DNA from: an uncultured Paracoccaceae bacterium
GTDB lineage: Bacteria > Pseudomonadota > Alphaproteobacteria > Rhodobacterales > Rhodobacteraceae
Assembly (NCBI GenBank): GCA_943787985.1
Contig: CALSOO010000006.1
Location: 186,001-250,000 of the forward strand
Direction of reading: 5' to 3'
Length of the DNA: 64,000 bases
Positions 33,951 through 43,307 of this stretch are shown here, piece after piece. Below the pieces are notes generated by a model. The model did not search any database and was not told where the DNA came from. It saw nothing but the letters and a program-made list of their open reading frames with translations. Made by a program: the position numbers and the translations under genes. Every line of letters begins with the position of its first letter. Position 1 is the first letter of the stretch.

Positions 33951-35084
33951 TCAGTTCCCAGCTAGGCCGGTCAATGCGTTCACAGAGGTGGCCGAACCGG
34001 TCAATGCGGAGATGGTTTTGTTCCACTGCGTGAACGGCGCTTCGGTGACATAGAGCGTGTCGCCGTCACGGATCACAAAATCACGTGCGACAAACATGCC
34101 GTTGGGCTGGGTCAGGTCCAAAACGTAGACAAGGCGCTGTGCCCCCTGCAAATCGTCACGGCCCATGACCACATTGGCCACGACGTCAGGTTCGTTGCGG
34201 AACACGAAAATCCCGGTGGGATCAGCCGTTTGGGACTGCAAACCGCCGACTTGGGCGATGGCCTCCAAGGCGGACAGGTTTTGGCTCTCGAATGGCACAC
34301 GGGCTTGGCCGCCCGTTGCACCCAATGCGGTGAACGCACGGCTGTCTTCTTCAACCAGAATACGGTCCCCGGCGCGCAATGCGATGTCGAGGCGCGGGTT
34401 GTCATACAAATCCTGGAACCAGATCTTTCCACGGTGCTTGCCGCGAATGACCGTCACTTGCGCAATTTCGGGTTCGATGGTCAGGCCACCTGCCTGTGCC
34501 AGCATAGCTGACAGTGTGCGGGTCGGGCGTTCGATGGCAAAGATGCCTTGCCCTCCGATCGCGCCAACCAAAGATACGGTGGCCCCGTCCCCTGCCAGGC
34601 GACGCACTTCGACTTGTGGATCAGGTGTTTGGTCTTCGAGCTTTGCGGTGATGATGCGGCGGATGGCTTCAGGCGAATTGCCAGCGGCTTTGATCCGTCC
34701 CGCATAGGGAATAAAGATAAATCCAGAACCATCAACCTGCACTTCTTCGAGCTGGGTCGCGGCTTGGCCCTCTACGCCCAAAAGGGGATCATCAACGTTT
34801 TCCCAAACCGTCAGTCCAAGCGTATCGCCCGCGCGGATTGTGTCCGAGCCAAGCGTCGCCGCATTCTTGAAGGCGTTGGAAAATCCAAGTGCGGGGGTCA
34901 CTGCCGTCGCGCGGGTGACCCTGTCGTTCACAGAAACGATAAAGGCGTCGCCCTCGTTCTGGACAGACCCTGCATAAATTTGACGTTTGTTCGGCCCAAC
35001 CTGCGGCAACCCGCAAGAGGACACAACGGCCAACGCCGCGATCATCGCGATGGGACGCGCCCATCCTATACCATGAAAGGTCAC
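33951..35084 (-). CDS. Polysaccharide export outer-membrane lipoprotein (Wza/KpsD-like)
   Basis: A 377-aa OPX-family protein. The N-terminus is a lipoprotein signal with lipobox VSSC (Cys24 region, AALAVVSSCGLPQVGP). The polysaccharide-export domain follows (about residues 80-180: IRAGDTLGLTVWENVDDPLLG, GSGFIFIPYAGRIKAAG), then SLBB-type repeats (VSLVGAIGGQGIFAIE ... TLSAMLAQAGGL, and LSALEAIAQVGGL). Such proteins form the outer-membrane channel for capsule or exopolysaccharide. The gene sits between kpsS and kpsC, so capsule export is the likely job. Confidence 0.88.
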   Translation of the reverse strand: MTFHGIGWARPIAMIAALAVVSSCGLPQVGPNKRQIYAGSVQNEGDAFIVSVNDRVTRATAVTPALGFSNAFKNAATLGSDTIRAGDTLGLTVWENVDDPLLGVEGQAATQLEEVQVDGSGFIFIPYAGRIKAAGNSPEAIRRIITAKLEDQTPDPQVEVRRLAGDGATVSLVGAIGGQGIFAIERPTRTLSAMLAQAGGLTIEPEIAQVTVIRGKHRGKIWFQDLYDNPRLDIALRAGDRILVEEDSRAFTALGATGGQARVPFESQNLSALEAIAQVGGLQSQTADPTGIFVFRNEPDVVANVVMGRDDLQGAQRLVYVLDLTQPNGMFVARDFVIRDGDTLYVTEAPFTQWNKTISALTGSATSVNALTGLAGN

Positions 35085-35120
35085 TGCTCGGTCTCCTCGA
35101 CCTGTTTTTCTACCTCTATC

Positions 35121-35138
35121 CGTCCGTATTTTCGGACG
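35121..35138. terminator. Small hairpin between kpsS and the export lipoprotein gene
   Basis: The stem CGTCCG/CGGACG with loop TATTTT lies in the 113-base gap. It could moderate read-through from kpsS. There is no T-run in the minus direction. Confidence 0.35.
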
Positions 35139-35197
35139 TGATTTGTTTTAAAATAGCGGAAATTAAAACGAATATCTACCGCTAGGGATTGTGTGTG

Positions 35198-36490
35198 TCA
35201 TGTCACGACACGCAACTGTTGCCTTGGTGCCGCGGTCCCCGACTCCAGCGCGTCGTACGGATCTTCGGGTGAAAGCATCATATCGACGACCTGCCGCATC
35301 AGTTGCCGCCTGCCGCGCGCAGAGTAGAACCCCCCCGGCAATTGCGATGTCTCGAGCAAATAGCGCCGGTAGTCTTTGTACGCTTTGTTGTCAGGGCGTG
35401 TGGCCCCTTCAAAGAACTTGGCCAGCGGTTGATCGGAAACGAACTCCGGCTTGGCATAGACGGCGCCCCCGAACACCTTGAGGGGGATCCCGCGCCACAG
35501 CACCTGTTGTGCCGCAGTAGAGTTCACAGTCACAGCCGTGCGTGCATCATTGAGCAGTTGGGCCAGTTTGCCGCCCCGCACATAGTGCACCCGGTCTTGA
35601 ACGCCGTGTTTGTGTGCCAATTCCCGAATCGTGCGCCGCACAGGCACGCGCCCGTCTTCGAGCGGATGTGCTTTGAACACCAGATGGTGATGTTGTGGCG
35701 CGCCGCTGGCAAAGCCTTCAATCACGACCTTCAGAAAGTCACCCATCGTTTCAAACGGGGAGTGCATCTGGAAACTGCTGTCATGTTCCAGTTGCAGCAA
35801 GGCCAGATGATAGGGAAACCCGCCGTGTTTGATTCGCAAAGTCGAAATCCTGCGCTCCAGCGCCTGAATGGGCATCAAGAGCAGGCGGCGCAGATACAGT
35901 TGGAATTCTTTGGTCACAGGCATGCTGCGGTGGGGGCGGAAATTGCGATAGTCCCCGTTCCGGAACATCACAAACCAATGATATAGCGCCCCGTAAAATA
36001 CGTGTTGGCGCATGTCACCCCAATGGGCAGGGGGCAAGGGCGCTTCCATATCGGATTGCGCCAGCGCCTTTTGCATCTGCTCGATGCTCATGTCCATCAA
36101 CCGCGAATGACCGTTAGTGCCGCCGCGCTCGTAGGTCACCCAGAACGGGCGCATGTACCCTTCCTCGAACACATGAACCCCAAGCCCGCGTTTGCGCGCC
36201 TCGGCCACAGCCTCTGCATGGATCGGACGGGTGTCGCCGTACAAGACAATGTCTGTGACGCCCTTTTCCTCGATCAAATCTGTAAAGGTCTGCGCCCAGT
36301 CGTCTGCTTTGCCGCGAAAGGGGATGTAGCTGGGCGGATGGAACCAGAACGCACGGTCCCCGGCGTTAAACCCAACGCGCCAAACCTCTGCCCCCGCCTT
36401 GCGCAGCATGCGTCCAAGGCGGTGAAAAAATGGTCCGTGTGGTCCCTGAAGGAACAAAAAGACCCTGGTTTGAGGCGGTTTATGCACCAT
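35198..36490 (-). CDS. kpsS: Capsular polysaccharide export/modification protein KpsS
   Basis: A 430-aa capsule protein of the KpsS type, the partner of KpsC that adds the first Kdo to phosphatidylglycerol. Characteristic segments are VFLFLQGPHGPFFHRLGRML at the N-terminus, DIVLYGDTRPIH, HVFEEGYMRPFWVTYE (about 130-145), VFKAHPLEDGR and TVNSTAAQQVLWRGIPLKVFG. The start at 36490 faces ribE across a 149-base divergent promoter region. It is first in the minus-strand capsule unit that splits ribD from ribE. Confidence 0.9.
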   Translation of the reverse strand: MVHKPPQTRVFLFLQGPHGPFFHRLGRMLRKAGAEVWRVGFNAGDRAFWFHPPSYIPFRGKADDWAQTFTDLIEEKGVTDIVLYGDTRPIHAEAVAEARKRGLGVHVFEEGYMRPFWVTYERGGTNGHSRLMDMSIEQMQKALAQSDMEAPLPPAHWGDMRQHVFYGALYHWFVMFRNGDYRNFRPHRSMPVTKEFQLYLRRLLLMPIQALERRISTLRIKHGGFPYHLALLQLEHDSSFQMHSPFETMGDFLKVVIEGFASGAPQHHHLVFKAHPLEDGRVPVRRTIRELAHKHGVQDRVHYVRGGKLAQLLNDARTAVTVNSTAAQQVLWRGIPLKVFGGAVYAKPEFVSDQPLAKFFEGATRPDNKAYKDYRRYLLETSQLPGGFYSARGRRQLMRQVVDMMLSPEDPYDALESGTAAPRQQLRVVT

Positions 36491-36639
36491 GCACCCTTTG
36501 ATATTCGCTATTTCCTTACGAACAATGACCTGTAAACCTAGGCAAAACTATGGCAATTGGAAACAATTGTTCCCTCTCGCCACCCTTGCCAGCGCCCATT
36601 CGCCCCGCTACCTGACACAGTGACCAAAGGAGGCCCCAC

Positions 36640-37227
36640 ATGTTCACAGGCATCGTCACAGACATCGGCACTATCGCACAGCTTGAGAAAACAGGCGATC
36701 TGCGCGCGCGCTTAAAGACGGGTTATGACACTGCGGGCATTGATATGGGGGCGTCTATTGCGTCGGACGGTGTGTGTTTGACCGTCATCGCCTTGGGCGA
36801 CGATTGGTACGATGTGCAAATCAGCGCCGAAACTGTCAGCAAAACCAATGTGGGGGCTTGGACCCTTGGGAAACGGGTCAATCTGGAACGGGCCCTCAAG
36901 GTTGGCGACGAATTGGGCGGGCACATCGTGTCAGGACATGTGGACGGTGTGGCCGAAGTGGTCAGCATCCTCGATGAGGGCGACAGCACCCGCGTGCAAC
37001 TGCGCGCCCCTGCGGAATTGTCCAAGTTCATCGCGCCCAAGGGGTCTGTGGCGCTGAACGGCACTTCCTTAACCGTCAACGAGGTCCAAGGCGACATTTT
37101 CGGCATCAATTTCATCCCCCACACCAAAGACGTCACAACATGGGGTGATGTGGCTTTGGGGGATGCGGTCAATCTGGAAATCGACACGCTGGCCCGCTAC
37201 GTCGCGCGTTTGGCCGAAGTTGGCTAA
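36640..37227 (+). CDS. ribE: Riboflavin synthase (alpha chain)
   Basis: A 195-aa enzyme that joins two lumazine molecules to give riboflavin. It has the two homologous lumazine-binding barrels of the family. The N-terminal MFTGIV, the ISAETVSKTN motif and GGHIVSGHVDGV ending the first half are diagnostic. The second half has GSVALNGTSLTVNEV and FIPHT. AAAGGAGG precedes the ATG. I looked for an FMN riboswitch in the upstream 150 bases and see none. Confidence 0.95.
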   Translation: MFTGIVTDIGTIAQLEKTGDLRARLKTGYDTAGIDMGASIASDGVCLTVIALGDDWYDVQISAETVSKTNVGAWTLGKRVNLERALKVGDELGGHIVSGHVDGVAEVVSILDEGDSTRVQLRAPAELSKFIAPKGSVALNGTSLTVNEVQGDIFGINFIPHTKDVTTWGDVALGDAVNLEIDTLARYVARLAEVG

Positions 37228-37339
37228 AAGGGGCGCGGGGCTGATGTGCCGCGTTCAAAACTTCGCGCAGCCCGACGTCTGGTGTTGATCTGCGCGATGG
37301 GCTAGGAACACCCCAGATTCTTACATGGGGCGTAGGCCA

Positions 37340-38461
37340 ATGAGTTTTGAGACACCCGGACCAGTCGAGCTAATTTTGGCAGCCGCAATTTCACCGATCG
37401 AAGAGATCATCGCAGAAGCCCGCGAGGGCCGCATGTTCATTCTGGTGGATCACGAGGACCGCGAAAACGAAGGGGATCTGGTGATCCCGTCCCCGTTCGC
37501 CGATCCGTCCGCGATCAATTTCATGGCCACACACGGGCGCGGTTTGATCTGCGTAACCCTGCCAGCCGAGCGTATCGAGGAATTGGGATTGCCGATGATG
37601 GCGATGCACAACTCGTCGCGCCATGAAACCGCTTTCACCGTGTCGATCGAAGCACGCGAGGGGGTGAGCACAGGAATTTCTGCCGGCGACCGCGCCCTGA
37701 CCGTGGCCACAGTGATCGACCCCGACAAAACCGCCGCCGATATCGCAACGCCTGGACATGTGTTCCCGCTGCGGGCGCGCCAAGGGGGCGTTTTGGTGCG
37801 CGCAGGCCATACCGAAGCCGGATGCGATGTCGCGCGCCTTGCGGGGCATTACCCCAGCTCGGTGATTTGCGAGATCATGAAACCCGACGGCGAGATGGCG
37901 CGCCTGCCTGATCTGGTAGAGTATGCCAAAACGCACAACCTGAAAATCGGCACGATCAGTGATCTGATTTCCTATCGCCGCCGTCACGACAACCTTGTGG
38001 TTGAAACCGAAGCCCGCACTGTCACCTCCGAGTATGGGGGCAGTTGGGAGATGCGCGTTTTTACGGACCAGACCTATGGGATCGAACATGTTGTGATGTC
38101 CAAAGGGGATATCTCGACGCCTGAACCAGTGCTGGTGCGCACCCATTCGCTGGATGCTGTGAGTGATATTCTGGGCCTTGGTCCCAAACCTGCCGGGGAA
38201 TTGCCGCGCGCGATGGAATTGATCGCCCAAGAGGGGCGCGGCGTTGTCTGCCTTTTGCGTCAACCGCGCAAAGAGCTGTTCGGCAGCAAAGAAGAAGGCC
38301 CGAAGGTTGTGAAAAACACAGGCTTGGGCGCACAAATGCTGGCGAAACTGGGACTGACCAAGCTGGTTCTGCTCACCGACAGCCCGTTAACGACTTATGT
38401 GGGACTGGACGCGTATGATCTTGAGATCACGGGCACCCGTCCAATTATGGGAGACAGCTGA
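37340..38461 (+). CDS. ribB: 3,4-dihydroxy-2-butanone-4-phosphate synthase with degenerate RibA domain (RibBX-like)
   Basis: A 373-aa fusion. The first part (to about residue 210) is an intact RibB: VDHEDRENEGDLVIPS, HNSSRHETAFTVSIEA, GHVFPLRAR and GHTEAGCDVARLAG. The second part aligns with GTP cyclohydrolase II (EPVLVRTHSLDAVSDILGLGP ... IAQEGRGVVCLLRQP). It lacks the three zinc cysteines and the following catalytic motif, so it should not open GTP. Such hybrids have been called RibBX. I start at 37340; an ATG at 37325 has no better site. The stop overlaps ribH by one base (TGATG). Confidence 0.9.
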   Translation: MSFETPGPVELILAAAISPIEEIIAEAREGRMFILVDHEDRENEGDLVIPSPFADPSAINFMATHGRGLICVTLPAERIEELGLPMMAMHNSSRHETAFTVSIEAREGVSTGISAGDRALTVATVIDPDKTAADIATPGHVFPLRARQGGVLVRAGHTEAGCDVARLAGHYPSSVICEIMKPDGEMARLPDLVEYAKTHNLKIGTISDLISYRRRHDNLVVETEARTVTSEYGGSWEMRVFTDQTYGIEHVVMSKGDISTPEPVLVRTHSLDAVSDILGLGPKPAGELPRAMELIAQEGRGVVCLLRQPRKELFGSKEEGPKVVKNTGLGAQMLAKLGLTKLVLLTDSPLTTYVGLDAYDLEITGTRPIMGDS

Positions 38462-39012
38462 TGGCTTCGGCAGAAAAACACCACATTCTGGAACGCCCGA
38501 CGTTCGACAAGCCCGCAAAACTGTTGATCGTGGTGTCGCCCTATTACAAAGACATCGCTGACAACATGGTGGCAGGGGCCAAGGCCGAAATCGAGGCCGC
38601 AGGCGCCACGTGGGACTTGATCGAAATGCCGGGGGCGTTGGAAATTCCGACCGCTATCGGCATCTCGGACCGCCGCTCCAACTTTGACGGATACGTGGCC
38701 CTTGGCTGTGTGATCCGCGGGGAAACCACGCATTACGAGACCGTGTGCAACGACAGCTCGCGCGCGATCCAGTTGCTTGGACTTCAGGGGCTGTGCATCG
38801 GCAATGGTATCCTGACCGTAGAGAACCGCAAACAGGCCGAAGTGCGGGCCGATCCGGCAGATCAAAACAAAGGGGGCGGTGCGGCGGCTGCGGCCTTGCA
38901 CCTGATCGCCTTGAGCCGTAAGTGGGGCAGCCAAAGCAAGGGCATCGGGTTTAAACCGGCCTCTGAAAACATCCTGCTTGCAGGCGACACAGACGGAAAC
39001 ACCACAGCATGA
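38461..39012 (+). CDS. ribH: 6,7-dimethyl-8-ribityllumazine synthase
   Basis: A 183-aa lumazine synthase that joins the RibB product to the pyrimidine intermediate. Family segments are LLIVVSPYYKDIADNM, IEMPGALEIPTAIG, DGYVALGCVIRGETTHYE (catalytic His region) and GNGILTVEN. The C-terminus is extended by about 20 residues (KWGSQSKGIGFKPASENILLAG) beyond the minimal enzyme. It overlaps both neighbours (TGATG with ribB, ATGA with nusB), so it is translationally coupled. Confidence 0.95.
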   Translation: MASAEKHHILERPTFDKPAKLLIVVSPYYKDIADNMVAGAKAEIEAAGATWDLIEMPGALEIPTAIGISDRRSNFDGYVALGCVIRGETTHYETVCNDSSRAIQLLGLQGLCIGNGILTVENRKQAEVRADPADQNKGGGAAAAALHLIALSRKWGSQSKGIGFKPASENILLAGDTDGNTTA

Positions 39013-39488
39013 GCGCGCACAGCAACCTCTCTGGAAATCAACGCCGCAAGATGCGGTCGGCCTCACGGCTGTATGCCGTTCAGGCGCTGTTCCAGATGGA
39101 ACATTCGGGGCAAACCGTCGAAGCGGTCCGTCGCGAGTTCCTCGATTTCCGTTTCGGGGAGACCTACGAGGGCCAGGAAATGCTCGACGGTGATATGGAG
39201 CATTTTGCCCGTGTCATGGACGATGCGGTGAACTTGCAGGCTCCGATTGACCAACAGACCGACCGCGCATTGGTGGCCAAATGGCCGATTGCGCGCATCG
39301 ATCCCACCCTGCGCGCCTTGTTTCGCGCGGCTGGTGCAGAGTTTCACGACAAAGACACACCGCCCAAAGTCGTGATCACCGAATACGTCGACGTGGCGCA
39401 GGCCTTCTTTCCCGAGGGAAAAGAATCGAAATTCGTGAACGCGGTTCTGGATTATATGGCACGCGAAGCGCGCCCCGAGGCATTTTGA
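39009..39488 (+). CDS. nusB: Transcription antitermination protein NusB
   Basis: A 159-aa all-helical protein that, with NusE, binds boxA RNA in rRNA operons. Recognisable are KMRSASRLYAVQALFQMEHSG at the N-terminus, IARIDPTLRALFRAAGAEF and TEYVDVAQAFFPEGKESKFVNAVLDYMAR at the C-terminus. The start overlaps the ribH stop by four bases, the usual ribH-nusB coupling. Confidence 0.95.
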   Translation: MSAHSNLSGNQRRKMRSASRLYAVQALFQMEHSGQTVEAVRREFLDFRFGETYEGQEMLDGDMEHFARVMDDAVNLQAPIDQQTDRALVAKWPIARIDPTLRALFRAAGAEFHDKDTPPKVVITEYVDVAQAFFPEGKESKFVNAVLDYMAREARPEAF

Positions 39489-39501
39489 TCAAGAGGCTCC
39501 A

Positions 39502-39750
39502 TTGCCCAACTCTTATGACCCCAGCCTGATACGTTCGCTCCGCCTCCAGGGTGTGTGGGGGGCACTGGCGGCGGCGGTCTTTGCCGCCCTTTTGTTATAT
39601 TTCAACGTGATGCACCTGTGGCCCTTTGTGAGCCATAGCGACATCGGCGTCTTTGCCGTGCTGTTGCTGTGGACCATGATGGGCTGTTCGTTCGGTACGG
39701 TTCAAATTGCCTATGCCGTGATGCACATCGGCGCAGACAGGAGGGACTGA
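39502..39750 (+). CDS. Small membrane protein of unknown function
   Basis: An 82-aa protein with two membrane segments (about 17-36 and 45-69; VWGALAAAVFAALLLYF and IGVFAVLLLWTMMGCSFGTVQIAY). The start is TTG at 39502; no ATG or GTG is better placed. It is 13 bases after nusB and 2 bases before the next gene, so it belongs to the same transcript. I recognise no family. Confidence 0.65.
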   Translation: MPNSYDPSLIRSLRLQGVWGALAAAVFAALLLYFNVMHLWPFVSHSDIGVFAVLLLWTMMGCSFGTVQIAYAVMHIGADRRD

Positions 39751-39752
39751 AC

Positions 39753-40715
39753 ATGCGTGCCATGCAATTGCTGGAGCTTGGGCAGCCTTTGTCCCTGCGC
39801 GAGGTCGCCAAACCCGCCCCCAACGCGGGGGACGTGCTGGTCAAGATCCACACCTGTGGTTTGAACTTTGCCGACACGCTGGTGATCAAAGGCACCTATC
39901 AGGAAAAACCGTCTCTGCCGGCCACTCTTGGCATGGAAATTTGCGGCACCATTGAAGCCCTTGGCGCAGGCGTCACACATTTGCGGGTGGGGCAAAAAAT
40001 CGGGGCTTATGCGGGTTTTGGGGGCCTTGCCGAATACGGCACATTTCCCGCCGACATTTGTGTGCCGATGCCGGATCACATGAATGCGGTCGATGTGGCT
40101 GCATTTCTGGTGGCCTACGGGACCAGTCACATCGCGCTGGATTTCAAAGCGGGGCTTCAGCCAAAAGAACGGCTGCTGGTGCTGGGCGCATCTGGTGGCG
40201 TTGGGCTTACGGCGGTGGAATTGGGCAAACTCATGGGCGCCGAAGTGATTGCCTGCGCGCGCGGTTCTGAAAAACTCGCCCTGTGTAAAGCAGCCGGGGC
40301 AGATCACCTGATCGATTCCGAAACAGCAGACATTCGCACAGCTGTCAAAGCGTTGGGCGGCGCGGATGTGGTTTATGACCCCATCGGCGGTGCGCAATTC
40401 CAAGCGGCGCTCAAGGCCACAAACCCCGGCGCACGCTTGCTTCCGCTTGGGTTTGCTTCTGGCGAGGTGCCGCAAATTCCCGCAAACTATTTGCTGGTGA
40501 AAAACCTGACCGTTCTGGGCTTTTACATCGGGGCCTACAAAACGCTGAACCCCAAAGTGCTGACAGACAGTTTCGCCACGCTTATTGATTGGTACGTGGC
40601 TGGGCAGATCAAGCCACACGTCAGTTCTGTGCATGCATTGGAGGACGCGAATGTGGGCCTCGAATTGTTGCGCACGCGCAAGGCCACGGGGAAAGTCGTG
40701 ATCCAGATCAGCTGA
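39753..40715 (+). CDS. NADPH:quinone oxidoreductase family protein
   Basis: A 320-aa member of the zinc-free medium-chain dehydrogenase group. It has the GroES-like N-terminal domain (VLVKIHTCGLNFADTLVIKGTYQ), EICGTIEALGAGV and the cofactor site LVLGASGGVGLTAVELGK (about 145-162). The NADP-preferring VIACARGSEKLALCKAAGADH and C-terminal RKATGKVVIQ complete it. The zinc-site cysteines and histidines of alcohol dehydrogenases are absent. ATG 39753 has AGGAGGGA upstream; the longer frame from 39669 is inside the neighbour. Substrate unknown: quinone or enoyl-type compound. Confidence 0.88.
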   Translation: MRAMQLLELGQPLSLREVAKPAPNAGDVLVKIHTCGLNFADTLVIKGTYQEKPSLPATLGMEICGTIEALGAGVTHLRVGQKIGAYAGFGGLAEYGTFPADICVPMPDHMNAVDVAAFLVAYGTSHIALDFKAGLQPKERLLVLGASGGVGLTAVELGKLMGAEVIACARGSEKLALCKAAGADHLIDSETADIRTAVKALGGADVVYDPIGGAQFQAALKATNPGARLLPLGFASGEVPQIPANYLLVKNLTVLGFYIGAYKTLNPKVLTDSFATLIDWYVAGQIKPHVSSVHALEDANVGLELLRTRKATGKVVIQIS

Positions 40716-40730
40716 TCTGAACGGGCAGGG

Positions 40731-41713
40731 CTAGCGCCCTTTGATCCGCCCTCTGACCAGATGTGCGTTTTTGGTTTTGTGCCGCTCGCGCAGGAACACA
40801 AACACACCTGCGGACAAGATCATGACGATGCCCAGCCAGACTTCCCACACGGGCAGATCCGCGAAAATAAAGAAGCCCCAAAATACCGCCAATGGCAGCC
40901 CTATGTATTCAAACGGGGCAACGGTGGCTGCATCGGCGAGCCTGTAGGCCTGGCTCAGGCAATACCCGATGATGGCCGCGTTCAGGCCCAATACAGCAAA
41001 CACCCAACGATCCCCGGGGCGGGCCAAACCCATGCGCGCAACAAGAACTGCACCGATGCGTTGTCGACCCCCTCGGCAAATCTGCCGTCCCCGGCGATCA
41101 CAAAAAAGCCCGCAGACACGACGATGAACATCGCTTGAATGTAGACGGCAAGGGCGGATGCCTTGCTCTCTACCCCCAGTTTGCGCGTCAGCAGTTGGTT
41201 CAGCGCATAGGTCAGCGCCGCCACAAGAGGCAGCAGCAACACCAACCGTGAAGTGCCTATGCTTTCGGCGCCGGCCCATGGGCGCTGCATTACGATCACG
41301 CCAACAAATCCGAACACCACAGCCCCAAGGCGCAAGGGTCCGACTTTTTCCCCCAGAATAGGAATGGACAACAATGTGATGAACAAAGGTGCGGCAAAGA
41401 ACAACGCGGTCGCATCGGCCAAGGGCAAGGCGGCAAGGGCCACAAAGAACGTCATATTCGACACAACAATCAACAGCCCGCGCGCCGCATGTAGGGCAGG
41501 GCGGCGCGTGTATAAAATGCGCCAGCCTCCCTCAATCTGCACCAGCACGAGCGTAAACAGAATCCCGATAAAGGAACGGACAAACACCATCTGGTGTAAC
41601 GGATATCCCCCTGACAATTGTTTGATCAACATGTCGTTTATGGAAATGCAGACCACCCCGAACAGGATGAAAAGAATTCCCAAATTGGCTTTGTTCACAG
41701 GAGCGTTTGACAT
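40731..41713 (-). pseudogene. DMT family (EamA) transporter, frameshifted once
   Basis: An inner-membrane exporter of the drug/metabolite transporter superfamily, about 327 residues when joined, with ten expected membrane helices in two EamA repeats. The N-terminal part (from ATG 41713, MSNAPVNKANLGILFILFGVV) runs to about 41020. The frame then changes at GCCCCGGGG (about 41012), where one missing G would restore WVWPAPGDRWVFAVLGLNAAIIG. The C-terminal part (LSQAYRLADAATVAPFEYIGLPLAVFWGFFIF) ends at TAG 40731. It is probably a homopolymer error in a good gene. Confidence 0.78.
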
Positions 41714-41806
41714 GTGGCCAGCGGTATCACGGATTTTACCGCAGGCAATGGTCAATCTGTCGTGGGCGCGTTATCTATGGACCAAGTTTTAAGGAGGATC
41801 CCCCCG

Positions 41807-42343
41807 ATGAAAATGTCAGACACCCGTCAGATTGCGGCCTCTCCGGCCGAAGTATACGCTGCGTTGCTTAATCCTGATGTTCTCAAAGCCTGTGTGCCGG
41901 GCGCGACCGAAGTCACGGGATCGCCTGCGGACGGGTTTGAAGCCTCTGTGACCCAAAAGGTCGGACCGGTGAAGGCGACATTCAAAGGGGCAGTGGTCCT
42001 GTCGGACATGATCGAAAACCAGTCCCTAACCATTTCAGGCGAGGGCAAGGGGGGCGCCGCCGGCTTTGCCAAAGGCGGCGCAGAGGTCAGCATGACCGCG
42101 TCCGAGGGCGGCACCGAGTTGAGCTATGACGTTGAAGCCAAGGTGGGCGGCAAGCTCGCGCAATTGGGCAGCCGCATCATCGACGGTTTTGCCAAGAAAA
42201 TGGCGGACCAGTTCTTTTCCAACCTGCAAGCGCACCTTGAAGGGCCTGCCGAGGCAGCCGCCGAAGACGCCGCCGACGATCCATCAGACGCTGATGCACC
42301 AAAGAAAAAAGGCTGGCTTGGCCGTTTGACCGGCAAAGAATAA
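41807..42343 (+). CDS. CoxG-like SRPBCC family protein
   Basis: A 178-aa protein of the carbon monoxide dehydrogenase subunit G type. It has IAASPAEVYAALLNPDVLKACVPGATEV at the N-terminus, VGPVKATFKGAVVLSD, and GGKLAQLGSRIIDGFAKKMADQFF near the end of the fold. An acidic tail and a basic KKKGWLGRLTGKE end follow. CoxG proteins are thought to anchor or mature molybdenum hydroxylases at the membrane. No coxLMS genes are beside it, so its partner is unknown. ATG 41807 has AAGGAGGA at 8 bases. Confidence 0.82.
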   Translation: MKMSDTRQIAASPAEVYAALLNPDVLKACVPGATEVTGSPADGFEASVTQKVGPVKATFKGAVVLSDMIENQSLTISGEGKGGAAGFAKGGAEVSMTASEGGTELSYDVEAKVGGKLAQLGSRIIDGFAKKMADQFFSNLQAHLEGPAEAAAEDAADDPSDADAPKKKGWLGRLTGKE

Positions 42344-42376
42344 GCCTGCACGTCACGTAAATTCCAGGGGGCCATC

Positions 42377-43307
42377 ATGGCAACTATTCTCGATGTGCAA
42401 GACTTGCGCAAATCCTACGCGGGTGGATTTGAGGCGCTCAAAGGCGTGTCACTTACCATCGAAGAGGGCGAGATTATTGCTCTGCTCGGCCCCAACGGTG
42501 CGGGCAAAACAACTTTGATTTCGACGATTTGCGGCATCACCTCGCCCACATCAGGGCGGGTTGTCGTTGCAGGGCATGACATCGACACAGATTTTCGCGC
42601 CGCACGCAGCATGATTGGCCTGGTCCCTCAGGAAGTGGCGCTCGAGCCGTTTGAAAAAGTGATCAACACCGTCAATTTCAGCCAAGGGCTGTTTGGCAAA
42701 AAGCGCGATATGGCGGCGATTGAAAACATCCTCAAACGCTTGTCGCTCTGGGACAAGCGCAACAACGCGATCAAGGAACTGTCTGGCGGTATGAAACGCC
42801 GGGTCCTGATCGCCAAGGCCCTCGCCCATGAGCCGCGCGTCCTGTTTCTGGACGAACCCACTGCGGGCGTGGACGTGGAATTGCGCAAGGACATGTGGGA
42901 CATCGTGGCCGATCTGAAGGCCGACGGGGTCACCATCATCCTGACCACGCACTACATCGAAGAAGCCGAGGCGATTGCGGACCGGGTTGGTATCATCGCC
43001 AAAGGCGAAGTGCTGCTGGTCGAGGACAAAGCCGTCCTGATGCAGCGAATGGGCAAAAAGCAGTTGGAAGTGCAGCTGTCGGCGCCTCTGACGCGATCCC
43101 GTCCGCCCTGTCCAACTATGACCTTGCGCTGTCCGACGGAGGGGACGCGTTGGTCTATTCCTATGACACCCGCAAGGAACGCACAGGGCATCACCCAATT
43201 GCTGACGGATGTGGCCGCCGCCGGACTGGTCCTGCGCGATGTGGCCACACGCCAAAGCAGCCTTGAGGATATTTTCGTCGACTCTGGTCAAGGAGGACGC
43301 GGCATGA
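42377..43307 (+). pseudogene. ABC-2 type transporter ATP-binding protein, frameshifted near the 3' end
   Basis: The ATPase of an ABC-2 exporter (DrrA/CcmA-like). Intact up to about residue 235: Walker [16 protein letters not shown], signature [15 protein letters not shown], Walker [16 protein letters not shown]-loop [10 protein letters not shown]. Repairing a missing base near 43088, an extra G near 43187 and an extra T near 43282 gives the expected tail ([19 protein letters not shown] ... [35 protein letters not shown]). The stop TGA at 43305-43307 then overlaps the permease ATG at 43304. Unrepaired, the frame runs on to 43576 into the permease. Substrate unknown. Confidence 0.82.

Noticed and set aside
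37228-37339. FMN riboswitch before the ribB-type gene
   Set aside because: The GC-rich gap lacks the conserved FMN aptamer segments; the same holds for the gap before ribE.
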